Under the pieces are notes generated by a model that was not told the origin of the DNA, did no database searches, and saw only the letters and a list, made by a program, of their open reading frames with translations. From Phaeosaccion multiseriatum (Eukaryota; Ochrophyta, other classes): 64,000 bases of DNA. Each line of letters starts with the position of its first letter. Position 1 is the stretch's first letter. The position numbers were made by a program, and so were the translations under genes. Below, in pieces: positions 33,492 to 43,985 of the stretch. Location of the stretch: contig OZ218953.1 of the NCBI GenBank assembly GCA_965112735.1, forward strand, positions 3,596,001-3,660,000, written 5' to 3'.

Positions 33492-35723
33492 TCATCCCCC
33501 CACGACCATGAGCAGCACCCCCGAGTTTCCCTCCTGCGCGGACGCGCTCACACCCTCCAAATCCTCCTCCACATAGGCGAGCAGCAGCGGCCTCAGCACT
33601 GCGGCGTTTCCTCTCGACCCGTGGCCCTGCCCCACGATGACCTCCACCTCGCCCATCACCTTTTCCACAAGCACCACGTGGCGAAGGGCCGCCTTACTCG
33701 CACCACTCGTGAAGCCGTGCAGGTCCAGCGTCCTCTCGAGACGCTCGTGCCAGTGCGAAAAGACGCCCTCGGACACCGCCCTCGCGTACAGCTCCGCTGC
33801 CGCGTCTTCCTCGCCCTGGGCGAAGCACGCGTCGATGAGGACGCTATAGGTCACGTGATTTGGTTGGACTCCGTCGGCCACCATCTCCTCCAGTAAGCCG
33901 CCCATCCCCCGCTGCACGTCTCGCCCGTCGTCGCCGGAGAGGGCCGACAGCACCGCGTTGTATACGATGGTGTTGGGCCTGAGCCCGTCTCGTCTGAGAC
34001 GCCCCAGCAGCCCGAGCGCCTTGCCCCCCTCCCCAGCCTTGCTGCAAGCGGTAATCGCCGAGCTGTAGGCGATCAAGTCAGGCTTAATTCCGGCCTTACG
34101 CATCTGCGCAAAGAGGGCCAATGCCTTGGGACAGTCGCCGGCCTTGGCACACGCGTCAATTGCAGAGCCGAATGTGATGACGTTGGGTCGAACGCCGTCC
34201 GCTACCATCTCGCGCAGCACGTGCATTGCCTGCTCCACATTGCCCGAATTGGCGCACGCGCTGAGAACCGAGTTAAAGGTGATAATGTCGGGAGCAATGC
34301 CGTGCCTCCGCATCTCCTCCAGCAAGTCAAGCGCGGTGCTCAGGTGCCCGGCGTCCCTTCCGCAGGCCGAGATGCATGCGTTGAAGGTGATGACATCAGG
34401 AGAGAGGCCGTCTCTCTCGCGCATGTCCCGAAGCAGCCCGAGAGCCTGCTCGTACTCTCCTGCGTTGCCACACGCCGTGATGGCAGTGTTGTAGCTTACA
34501 ATGTCTGGGGAGAGCCCCTCCTGCCTCCGCATCTCGCGGAAGAAGCTCAGAGCCCGTTTGTACTCCCCCACTCGCGAGCACGTGTCCATGAGCGAGTTGA
34601 AGCTCACGAGGCTCGGAGTCAGCCCGCACTCCTTCATTTCCCGCAGCAAGGCGAGCGCTGGAGCCAGCCCCCGTGCACGTGCGCCCCTGCAGGCGGAGAT
34701 GAGTGCGTTGAAGACACGCACATCCGGCTTGATGCCGTCCTCCTCCTTCATTTGGGCGAAGAGCGCCAGCGCTGGCCGGAGTTTTCCTGCCTTGCCGCAC
34801 ATGGTAATGAGGGAGGTGTATATGATGAGATTTACGCGGAGTCCAGCGGCACGCATCGCATTCAGCAGCGCGATGGCTTCGACGTGCCCTCTGGAGGCCC
34901 CACACGCGGTGAGGAGGCGGTTGCACAACACCATGTCCGGCTGGAGTCCGTAGTCTGTCTGCATTTCCTTCAAGAGCACCACCGCTTCCTCAAAGCGCCC
35001 TCCCGTCTCACAAGCGGCCACCGCGGAGAAGTACGTGATGCTGTTGGGGCACACCCCCACGGCCTTCATTTCATTCAAGACGGCGAGGGCTTCGTCGCAC
35101 CTCCCAGCCCTCCCCACGGCCTCAATTACAGATGTGTACGTCACCACTGTGGGCTGCAGGCCCTTGGCCTTCATCTCCGCGAGTAAAGCAAGCGTCCCTT
35201 TCCACCTCCCCGCCCTGCCCAGCGCAGTAATGGCGGCTGAGTAGCAAATGACGTTCACCTCCACCCCGTCCCTGCGAGCCCTCTCCAGTGCCCCACCCAC
35301 CGCCCTCCACCTCTTCTCCTTCCCAAGCGCCTCCAGTTCCTTCCGCAGCCTGATTTGCCTCGCCTTCATGCTCCGGGGGTCGAAGTATCCTGGTTCCCGC
35401 TGCTGCTCTTGATGCTCTCTGGCGGGGCTGTTATCGAAGTGGTTAGATCCTGATCCACGCTCATGGCGATCCAGTGGCACTGCAGTTACTGGAACGAGCC
35501 CGTCAGAGTCAGACAGAATCAGGCGTAGAAGGCCAGTCCATCTCCCATCGGCACGAACAGAGCGAAAACCAAGACATCTGCCCTCCGGCCTCTGTCGCTT
35601 CCGCGGACGCTCTGGCAGGTGAGTGCGGCCGCTACGCGCTCGTGGAACCTGCCCATCACCTCTGCTCTTCCACCAGAGAGAGGGGTGTCTAGTGCTGTCC
35701 GTTGGGACAAAGGCTAGGGCCAT
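33492..35723 (-). CDS. PPR-SMR protein (14 pentatricopeptide repeats), intronless
   Basis: PPR proteins bind single-stranded RNA in plastids or mitochondria, one base per repeat; PPR-SMR members act in organelle gene expression and signalling. From the start at 35723 the product is 743 residues (the frame stays open to 35834). Fourteen 35-residue repeats run from about residue 165 to 650, each like VVTYTSVIEAVGRAGRCDEA. The spacing is regular, so most are P-type. After them comes an SMR domain with LDLHGFTSGA and VIVGQGHGSRG; the latter stands in place of the TGxGxHS/R motif. The N-terminus is basic and Ser and Arg-rich, as in an organelle transit peptide, but targeting is inferred. It has no introns, unlike almost every neighbour. 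Confidence 0.92.
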   Translation of the reverse strand: MALAFVPTDSTRHPSLWWKSRGDGQVPRARSGRTHLPERPRKRQRPEGRCLGFRSVRADGRWTGLLRLILSDSDGLVPVTAVPLDRHERGSGSNHFDNSPAREHQEQQREPGYFDPRSMKARQIRLRKELEALGKEKRWRAVGGALERARRDGVEVNVICYSAAITALGRAGRWKGTLALLAEMKAKGLQPTVVTYTSVIEAVGRAGRCDEALAVLNEMKAVGVCPNSITYFSAVAACETGGRFEEAVVLLKEMQTDYGLQPDMVLCNRLLTACGASRGHVEAIALLNAMRAAGLRVNLIIYTSLITMCGKAGKLRPALALFAQMKEEDGIKPDVRVFNALISACRGARARGLAPALALLREMKECGLTPSLVSFNSLMDTCSRVGEYKRALSFFREMRRQEGLSPDIVSYNTAITACGNAGEYEQALGLLRDMRERDGLSPDVITFNACISACGRDAGHLSTALDLLEEMRRHGIAPDIITFNSVLSACANSGNVEQAMHVLREMVADGVRPNVITFGSAIDACAKAGDCPKALALFAQMRKAGIKPDLIAYSSAITACSKAGEGGKALGLLGRLRRDGLRPNTIVYNAVLSALSGDDGRDVQRGMGGLLEEMVADGVQPNHVTYSVLIDACFAQGEEDAAAELYARAVSEGVFSHWHERLERTLDLHGFTSGASKAALRHVVLVEKVMGEVEVIVGQGHGSRGNAAVLRPLLLAYVEEDLEGVSASAQEGNSGVLLMVVGG

Positions 35724-35986
35724 CCTTTGGGTGTGTGAGAGAGAACACCACCAACCGCACCGAGCGGCAATTGGGCGTACCACCAACCCGCCCACCTGCA
35801 CCCGCCCCCCTCCCACCCTTCCCCCTCCTCTCAATAGATCCTCAATAAAATCCCCTCCTCTCTCTTTCTCTCCTCCTCCCTTCTCCTCTCCCCTCTACGT
35901 TCTGGCCATCGATCTCTCGTTGGTATTCGATAAGGTGTCGATAAGGTATTAGAGGGACTTGGGTGGGTCCTGTGGGGGTCTTCCCC
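35724..35986. promoter_or_regulatory. Bidirectional promoter region, 263 bases
   Basis: The PPR-SMR gene (minus) and the next gene (plus) start here in opposite directions. The middle is C and T-rich on the plus strand (35770-35890). ATCGAT-type palindromes lie near 35908 and 35940. Confidence 0.45.
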
Positions 35987-37167
35987 ATGGCTTCCGAGGC
36001 GGGGAGTAGCGAGAACGTGCTGGACGTGGAGAGCGTGATATATGGGTACGACTCTCGATTTCCGGCAAACTCGCAGGTTCCCAGGACTGTGAGTCTTCCA
36101 TGGGTTTCCCTCCTTACACCCGGGTCTCCGGCGCATCCGCACCAGCAGCAGCAGCAGCAGGAGGAGGAACAGGAGAAACAGGAGGACAAGGTGGACGGTG
36201 ACGGGGGATTGGTGCTAGAGGTTGTGGTGAGCTCTGTGATGGGCTTTCTCACGGTGCAAGAGGTGCTGACAGGGCTGGCCGGGAGTGCTGCGTACCGCAA
36301 GGTCGTCCATCACCTCGAGGGGCTGAGGAAGCAGAGCCCGCTGCCCTCCGGTGGCGCCTGTGAGTCCCCTACCGCATCGTATGAGAAGAGCCCACTCCAC
36401 GAGCAGAACCAGCAGGAGAAGCAGCAGCGGCAGCAGCAGCGGCGGCTCCGTCGAGCGAGGCATGTCACCCTCTCCTGCGATCCGTGGGTGTGTGCCGGAC
36501 CCGACATCAGCTGGAGCAGACGGCTCAACAGCCTCGAAAAGCTCTTCGTGGAGCTAAGCACCGCCAACGCCGTGCTCAGGTCGGTCTGTCGGTCGGTCGG
36601 TTCTGTTTATCATCACGAGGCGGAGGCATGCCCATGGACATGGACTCGATTGGCTCTATCCTAACCTCTCTCGGCCTTGGCCTTGCCCCCCTCTCTTTTT
36701 CGTCTCGCCCCTCGCTGCTCTCTCCTTCCTTCATGTGCTTTCTGTCTGCATCAACCACTCCATCCCCCAGCACCTTGGGCGGAGGCTACTTTTGCTGCCG
36801 GCAGACCGCTCAGGCCATCCATATCGCGGCCACGCAAGCCATCCTAGCGGGGCAGATGGGCGACGAACAGGCACGCAGCAAGCACGTTCTCAACACCGCC
36901 TATAGCCTCATCTGGCTGGGTCGCTACAGAGCAGCCAGGGCCATCATCAGGGCGGAGAAGCGGAACAGGGAGGCCGCCGGAGACGCAGACCTTGCCCGTA
37001 GCGCTGCCATCGCCCTCCTCTTCCTCAAGCGCACGAAGCGGGCCAACCGCCAGCTAAGAGAGCCTGTCATGAAGCAGCGCTACAGAGGGGCCTCCATCAC
37101 CAGAGACGACTATTTCCGGGTCAGGATGCTGAAGCAACCGCAGCTGCTGGAACAGGCGCAACATTAG
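35987..37167 (+). CDS. Conserved-looking protein of unknown function, two exons
   Basis: Exons 35987-36579 and 36771-37167 join in phase, giving 329 residues. The start was chosen at CCCCATGGCT. The first exon has a Gln, Glu and Lys-rich insert (CAG-coded), then LEVVVSSVMGFLTVQEVL and a basic patch before HVTLSCDPWVCAG. The second exon is helical and lacks low-complexity sequence: CCRQTAQAIHIAATQAILA, LNTAYSLIWLGRYRAARAI and YRGASITRDDYFRVRMLKQP. Its regular helices could be a small helical-repeat fold. I do not recognise a domain and assign no role. Confidence 0.7.
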
Positions 37168-37545
37168 CAATAGCAGGCTCGGCGGGGGGCGGTTGGTGTT
37201 CATGACTGGGCAAAGGAAGGGAGGGAGAAAGCAAGGCAGGGTTACTCACTTTGTTAGGTGGTTATCGGAAGAGGCGACGGACCGGGCCTTTGTCAAGGGA
37301 AAGGGAATCAAGGGAAGGGGAAAATTCTCTCCCCTTGCGAAACACTACTATTGGAGTCTCGAAGAATGAGGAGGAGGGCTTTCTGCAGGCAGTCTTTAAG
37401 ATGGGAGTATTTATAATGAACTGGGCCCCAACCATTGTAGACAAGTGTGCTCCTTTTGAGAGGGGAGGTGAAGAGAGAGTGCCCAACCATTGTAGACAAG
37501 TGTGCTCCTTTTGAGAGGAAGAGAGAGTGAAGAGTGAAGAGAGTC
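37168..37545. other. Spacer with a two-copy tandem repeat
   Basis: A segment containing GCCCAACCATTGTAGACAAG and TGTGCTCCTTTTGAGAGG occurs twice in tandem at 37426-37525. No gene is seen. It leads directly into repeat island B. Confidence 0.6.
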
Positions 37546-37949
37546 GACCCCTGACACGCTATCGCTCACATTCTCGATAGCGCGCTATCGGCCGCCGGCC
37601 AATAGCGGATAGCGTGCCGGCTGGCGCCGGCCGATAGCGGATAGCGTGCCGGCTGGCGCCGGCCGATAGCGGATAGCGCGCCGGCTGGCGTCAGCTCTCC
37701 CCCCCCCCCCCCCCCCCGGTGCGGTAGCAGCTGACGCTGGCGATGGCGGATAGCGCGCCGGCTGGCGCCGGCGATAGCGGATAGCGAGCCGGCTGCGCGC
37801 CGGCGATAGCGGATAGCGAGCCGGCTGCGCGCCGGCGATAGCGGATAGCGAGCCGGCTGCGCCGGCGATAGCGGATAGCGCGCCGGAGATAGCGGATAGC
37901 GTGCCGGCTGGCGCCGGCGATAGCGTTAGCGGATAGCGTGTCAGGGGTC
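37546..37949. repeat. GC-rich repeat island B, perfect inverted ends
   Basis: Starts GACCCCTGACACGCTATC (37546-37563) and ends GATAGCGTGTCAGGGGTC (37932-37949), a perfect 18-bp inverted repeat. Between them are many copies of GCGATAGCGGATAGCG with CCGGCTGGCGCCGGC, and a poly-C run near 37696. Same family as 6945-7142. The many palindromes could form stem-loops. Confidence 0.85.
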
Positions 37950-38111
37950 AGGGGTCGAAGAGAGCTCATGATACGGGTTTCCGCGACGAGGGTTTTCAAA
38001 TCTCTACCCCTTCCCTCCTTCACCCCTTCTTCTTGTACCCAGTTCAATGAGCTCCTTCCAAGCAGGCTGAAAGAACGAAAGAGAGGAGGAGGAGGAGGAG
38101 TAGTAATCAGG

Positions 38112-41100
38112 ATGGCGTACAACTTGAGATCTCGAAAGGGAAGGTCGGGAAAGGATAAAAACACGGGAATCACAGCTGATGATACCGCGGGAGGGGGAGG
38201 TGGGAACGTGTTGTTGCCTGCAGCTGGCGCTGCCATGGAGGAGGAAGAGGCGGAGGAGGAGGAGGAGGAGGAGGAGGAGGTCGGGGAAAACGGTGAAGAG
38301 GGGGCTTTGCTGCTGGGGGGGGGGGGGGACACGGCAGCGAGTGCAGGAGAGGGATCTAGTAAGGGGAGCGGCAAGCCTGGGAAGGAGAAGGCAAAGAAGG
38401 GCACGTTTTCCCGGCTGATGAAGGAGGCCAAGCCCGAGCGGAGGCGGCTCGGAGTCGCCTTCGGGGCGCTGATGGTGTCATCGTCCACCAACCTCGCCTT
38501 CCCCATGATCATGGGCAAGGTGCGTGGGGTGTGAAGGCGGGGGCTCGTGCCGCCTCAGCGTAGAGGGGAGGCGGGCGGGCCCTTCTTCTGGGGAGTAGTC
38601 GAGGTGCTGTGGCACTTTGCAGGCACTGGCGTTGGCTTGCGGTGGGGAGGGGACAACTGGATTTCCTAGCTCTAACTAACTCGTCCGTTGGGTCCCTTGT
38701 CTCCCCTGTATAGGTCATTGATAGAGCCACGCGCAGGCTGGTGGCTGGAGGGGGCGGCGCGGTGGGCCTTGGTGACGGCGCAGGCTCGGGAGGGTGGCTA
38801 GGGGGCGGGCTGGGGAGGCTGGACAGGTGAGCAGGGCCCTGGCTGGTTGGTGTTTGGCTGCTACCTCTGATCTGCTGTACATAAACTGCTTCCTGCCTCT
38901 TTTGTAGATACTGGTGCAAAGCAAAGCAAGGCAAAAAGCAAACCCTTCCTCCCTTTCTCATGTCCGTCTGTATCTGTCTGCCTGAACCACGAACCCCAAA
39001 ATGTATAGCCTGGGGGACCCAGCCTTCTTCGCCTGCGCCTTCGGCTTCTTTGCCGTGGGGAGCATGGCGTCTTGGGTGCGGACTGTTAACTTCGGCGTGG
39101 CCACGCAGAGCCTCAGCACCAGGCTGCGCCACGGGCTGTTTGGGAGCATCCTGAGCCAGGACACGACCTTCTTTGACGAACACAGAAGCCTGGCCCTTGT
39201 GCAGAATCTAAACGAGGTGAGGGAGATGGAGACGGAGATGGAAGTCAATGGCTGTGTAGGTGTTGGACGCGATGTGGAGACGAAACACGTGGTCCTCACC
39301 TCTTCGCTGCCATCGGTCGAACGACCTCTTTCCCATCCCTCCTCCTTCTTTTCCTCCTCCTCTTCGTCCTCCTCGTCCTCGTCGTCCTCCTCCTCCTCCT
39401 CCTCCTCCTCCTCCTCCTCCTCCTCCTCCTCCTCCTCCTCCTCCTCCTCCTCCTCCCCCTCCTCCTCCTCCTCCTTCCCCGTTCCCTGCGAACACCGCAA
39501 CAGGACGTGGACATTGCGGCCAAGGCGTCCACCGAGAAGCTGGCCAGCGGGCTACGCTCTCTCAACAGCGCCTTCAACGGCTCTCTGCTGCTGCTCTCCA
39601 TCTCCCCCCGCCTCACGGGCCTGACTCTGGCCATGCTGCCAGTGCTGGGCAGCTGTGCCATGCTCTACAGCAAGTTCATCAAGAGGCTTAACACGCAGCT
39701 TAGGGACGTTGTCGCCAAGGTGTGTAGTGAGTGAGACGGAGGCTACAAAGTGGTAAATGGACAGGCGAGGCTCCATCGCATGGGGAGGGAAGGGAGCTAG
39801 TTGTTGGACACACACTTTTTCTCTCAGTCTCTGTTGTCCTGCTTAGACTCGTCTCTCTCGCCCTCTTCACCGCTCACCCACTCCCTCCTCTGTCCTCTCT
39901 CCTCCTCCCTCCTCCTCCCTCCTGCTGATCACCATGACCCGTGCCTGTGCCCTCCCCTCCATCCTCGTCCCAATCAGTCTACAGTGTTCGCTGAGGAGCG
40001 CATCTCGCACGTCAAGACGGTACGTGTCTTCGCCCGTGAGCAGGACGAGGTCCGCGCCTATCGAGAGCTTCTCGACGCCTCCGGAGCGCTCGCCACTAGA
40101 GCCGCGTCAGCACAGGGCTTTTTCATGGGAGGTGAGAGGGGAGAGGGGAGAGGGGGGCGTAGTCGGGGGTCATTGGGCCTTGGGTCTCTTTGGTTCTCTC
40201 TCTCGGGAGGAGATGGAGGTGGATGGAGACACTGAGCCCCCCCTGTCTCGGCCGCGTCTCGCACCATGCCAAGTGGCTCATATCCCTTGTGTATGCCCCC
40301 TGTGCCCTGCCAGGCCTGAGCCTGACGATCAACAGCTGCCTCATCGCCGTGCTGTACGCGGGAGGCTCCTTCGTAGCCAAGGGGAAGCTCACGGTGAGGA
40401 GGGGGGAGGTGGGCACGTCTCTCCCCAACCCAGAGGGTGTAGGGGGGGGTTCTCTCAAGCTTCCCACCGCCCTGTTTCTGCCCCTCTTCTTCTTCTGCTG
40501 CTGCTACCCTTGACACATGCAATACTCCCCTCCCTCTCCCCTACAGGTTGGGCAGCTGACATCGTTCGCCTTCTACTCAGGCATGGTGGGGCTGGGCTTC
40601 AGCGGCCTCAGCTCATTCGCCGCAGACTTCGGGAAGGGGCTACTGAGCGCAGAGAGGGTCTTCGACCACATGGATAGGAAGGTGCGTGAGTGCGTGCTTG
40701 CGTGGGTGCGTGGGTGCGTGGCCAACGGCGCGGAGACGAAGGGCTCCCGTACGTCGTGTCCCCTCCCCCCCCCCCGTCCCTGCTTGTCGGCCTTAGGAGG
40801 CATGAAGTGTAAGAGGTGTTCCCTGCCTTTGTCTTCGCGACCCTCACGCCCCCACCCTCCCCCCCCACATACACACACGGGCACGGACCCTCACTTACTT
40901 CACTCCTTCCTTAGCCTCTGCGGGAGCTGGACGAGGGGCTGACGCTAGAGGACGTGCAGGGCCTCATTGAGCTCAGGGATGTTTGCTTTCAGTACCCAAA
41001 TAGGGACCAGGTGCGTGCTGGGGGGGGAGGGGGAGTCAAAAGTGTTTTGTGTGTATGGGGTACGTCTGATTGCAAAGCTCTCCTCCATTCAGTGTGGACT

Positions 41101-41171
41101 TGAGTATTGGGCAGCTTTGGGAGGAGTGGGAAGGGGTCTAATTTTTTTTTCTCTCCGTCTGCCTGCCTGCC

Positions 41172-41232
<61 letters not shown>

Positions 41233-42025
41233 TTCTGTCTGTCCGTCTGTCTGTCCGTCCTTTCTCTTCCCTCCCTTCTCTATCTCCGTCTCTCTGTATA
41301 TGTATCTCTCTCTGTGAATGTGTCTCTCCCCATTCCCCACCCCCCCGGGGCCATACATGCGGATACCCGATACCTGGTGTCAGATGGTGCTGAATGGCGT
41401 GAGCTTCGAGGCGCGGAGGGGCGAGGTGGTGGCGGTGACAGGCGCGAGTGGGGCGGGCAAGAGCACGCTGGCGGCGCTGCTGGTGGGCCTGTACAGCCCC
41501 ACGGAGGGGGTCATCATGCTGGACGGGCAGGACCTCGAGGCGCTCAACTTGTCGTGGCTCCGGAGACAGGTGCGGTGTCTCTCTCTATGAGAGGGGCGTT
41601 TTGTTTGTTTTTTACGTGATGGGCTGGAGGTCTCCCTGTGATAGGGAAGGGAGGGGCTTGTGTGTGTGTGTCGAGAGGAGGGATGCATCTGTGTGAGCGA
41701 GTGATCCGCTCCTCTCACTGCTGGTCGGGGATGAGAGGCCCCAGTGGCAGGCAGAGCATTCGCGCCCTGCTCTGCGCTACCCTTCCCTTGCCTGATTCTC
41801 TGCTCTCGCCGTCCCCGGCCCTCCCCGGCCATCCCCGGCTCTCCCCACATACGCGGACGGGAGCGAGCAGATCGGCGTGGTGGATCAGGAGCCCGTGCTG
41901 TTCGCAGGAACCATCGCCGAGAACATCAAGTGAGTGGGTATGGGTATTGATCCGCTCTCTCCGGCCTTCTTTCTCGAGTGGCGTAAGCTGCGCTCTCTCT
42001 CTCACTCTCTTGGTCGAGGTTCGGG

Positions 42026-42100
<75 letters not shown>

Positions 42101-43331
42101 TGTCCTTCGACGTGGCTGGGGAGGCAAGGCAAGGCAGGCCAAGGTCACCACTCGCCCCTCTAGTGGCATCATCTCTGACAATTAGGCGGCTTTACCCCAT
42201 ATGCCTGCACCAGTCTCTACCAGCATGAACGCACTCCTCCTTCCCACTCTTCCCCGCTCCCCCCCGCTCCTGAGCCTCTCATCCTGTACCCCCCCCTCCC
42301 CCATGCCCTCCTCCACTCCCCCCCCAGGTACGGCGTGCCCGAGGCCTCGGAGGAGGACGTGGTGCAGGCGGCGCGAGAGTCCAACGCACACGACTTCATC
42401 TCGGCCTTCCCCGAGGGGTACGCCACCTTCGTCGGGGAGAGCGGCAAGCAGCTCAGCGGCGGGCAGAAGGCACGCGTCGCTATCGCACGCGCAATGCTCA
42501 AGGTGGGGCGACCGCGGGGCGGGGGAGGGGAGGGATGGGAGAACCGCTCTTCTCTCTCTCTCTCTCTCTGTCTGTCTGTCTCTGTCTCTGTCTCTGGGAA
42601 GGGGTGCGGAGCGACACTTACCGCAGTAGAGCAGCACCAGCCCTCCCTGTGGCAGTGTTGCGGTCTGCAGCCCCTTGCCCCAGCTCCGCTTCACACCGAC
42701 TCTCTTCCTCGTTCACCCTGGGCTGGGTAGGGCCACGACAACCCCCCCCCCCTCCCCCCTCGTTCCTATGCGCTAACTGCTTCGTGTGCCCTACTCGACC
42801 CTACCCTCGTGCATGTCTGTGTGTGTGTGCGTGTGTAGAACCCTTCCGTGCTGCTGCTGGACGAGGCCATGTCCTCTCTGGACGGGGAAAGCGAGCGCCT
42901 CGTGCACGACGCGCTGGACAGGCTCATGAGGGACAGAACGGCCATCGTCATCGCGCACAAGAGGAGCACCATAGAGCTGGTGAGGCGGGCAGGCGGGCAG
43001 GGAGGGGGGGGCGGGGGGCATGGGGCGGGCATGTGGGAAGTCAGGCAGGAGGGTGGGAGAGGGAGGGTGGAATAAGCGGCAGGGCTTCATCGGGGGATAT
43101 GCTTCCCTCAGCTCGTGCGACCTCTGCCCGACCTCTGCCCGACCGAATTGTTCCGTCTGTAGCCTAAACCCGCTCTAATTGTTATCCGATTGTCGTCTCC
43201 CGTGTCCCTCCCAGGCGGACCGCGTGGTGGTGCTAGAGGGCGGCATGGTGGCGGAGAGCGGCCCTTTCGAGACGCTCGTGGCGGGTGATGGCGTGCTGGC
43301 CAGGCTGCTGGCGGAGGGCGACATGCCGTGA
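38112..43331 (+). CDS. Half-size ABC transporter, ABCB (TAP/MDR-like) type
   Basis: Half ABCB transporters work as dimers, using ATP to export peptides or other solutes; many sit in organelle membranes. Thirteen exons fit in phase: 38112-38519, 38714-38826, 39009-39216, 39504-39719, 39978-40131, 40314-40393, 40547-40681, 40915-41010, 41384-41569, 41871-41929, 42328-42502, 42839-42979 and 43215-43331, giving 695 residues. The N-terminus is long, basic and acidic in turn, then the membrane domain starts at [20 protein letters not shown]. The ATPase domain has Walker [10 protein letters not shown] (about 490), Q-loop VDQEPVLF, signature LSGGQ (about 594), Walker B LLLDEA (about 615) and H-loop IAHKRST. 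All catalytic residues are present. The acceptor at 39008 has a weak pyrimidine tract and is the least sure junction. Confidence 0.9.
39385..39455 (+). repeat. (CTC)n microsatellite in ABC-transporter intron 3
   Basis: About 24 CTC units, 50 bases before the 3' splice site at 39503. Confidence 0.95.
41159..41258 (+). repeat. (CTGT)n microsatellite in an ABC-transporter intron
   Basis: About 24 CTGT units after CTGC units, with a few variants at the end. Confidence 0.95.
42027..42099 (+). repeat. (TG)n microsatellite in an ABC-transporter intron
   Basis: About 36 TG units after the donor at 41930. Confidence 0.95.
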
Positions 43332-43735
43332 AGGGTGAAGGGGAGATGCTTTCTCCCCAGCAGTTGCTTCATTGGGTCTTGTAGCAAGCACCGCGGTTGA
43401 GCCGACCCAGGAAGGCGCGCTCTCGCTCTGAGAGCCACATCTGCTGGCTGCAGCTGACGAGGCGGCGAAGCCTGGTCAGGACGCCACGTGGCCCTATAAG
43501 AGGAATCGGATCACAGGCTGGCAAAAGGCTTTTTGAAGTTGAATTCGAACATACCCTCCCCCAACCCCCACCCCTTCGATCTCCCTTCACTGTGATGGGC
43601 CTGAGCCTCCAGCTCTTGACTCCGTTCTGGTGCTGCGGTATTGTTCCTCAAGCGTCGTCTCTTTGTCTTGACTCAACGCTCCTCCTGAGGAGAGGCGGCC
43701 CCACTTGGAAAGAGAACAGCTTCTCGCCCCTCGCC
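43332..43735. other. Spacer between ABC transporter and Nudix genes
   Basis: Holds copy 2 of the 71-bp repeat. An in-frame ATG at 43595 could extend the Nudix protein by 47 residues, starting MGLSLQLLTPFWCC, possibly a leader. The Nudix start at 43736 has better context. Confidence 0.5.
43391..43461 (+). repeat. Dispersed 71-bp repeat, copy 2
   Basis: Matches 1212-1282 with three differences, same orientation, 42 kb away. Confidence 0.8.
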
Positions 43736-43930
43736 ATGGTGGATGGCTCCGGAGCAGCTGCGCATGCAGCACCTCCTCTTCTCCTTCCCACTCCTTCCGT
43801 TGCGCCTCCTTTGACCGAAGCCGACCGGGCCCGCTTCTATGGTGAAAAGGCCACCAAGGACCTTACGCTGGTGATCTGCAGAAGGACCGTGTCGCTGCGG
43901 GAGGAGGATGGTGGGGGCGGTAGCGGCAGC

Positions 43931-43985
<55 letters not shown>

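Noticed and set aside
34221-35186. A 321-residue plus-strand frame opposite the PPR gene
   Set aside because: Antisense shadow of regular PPR repeats.
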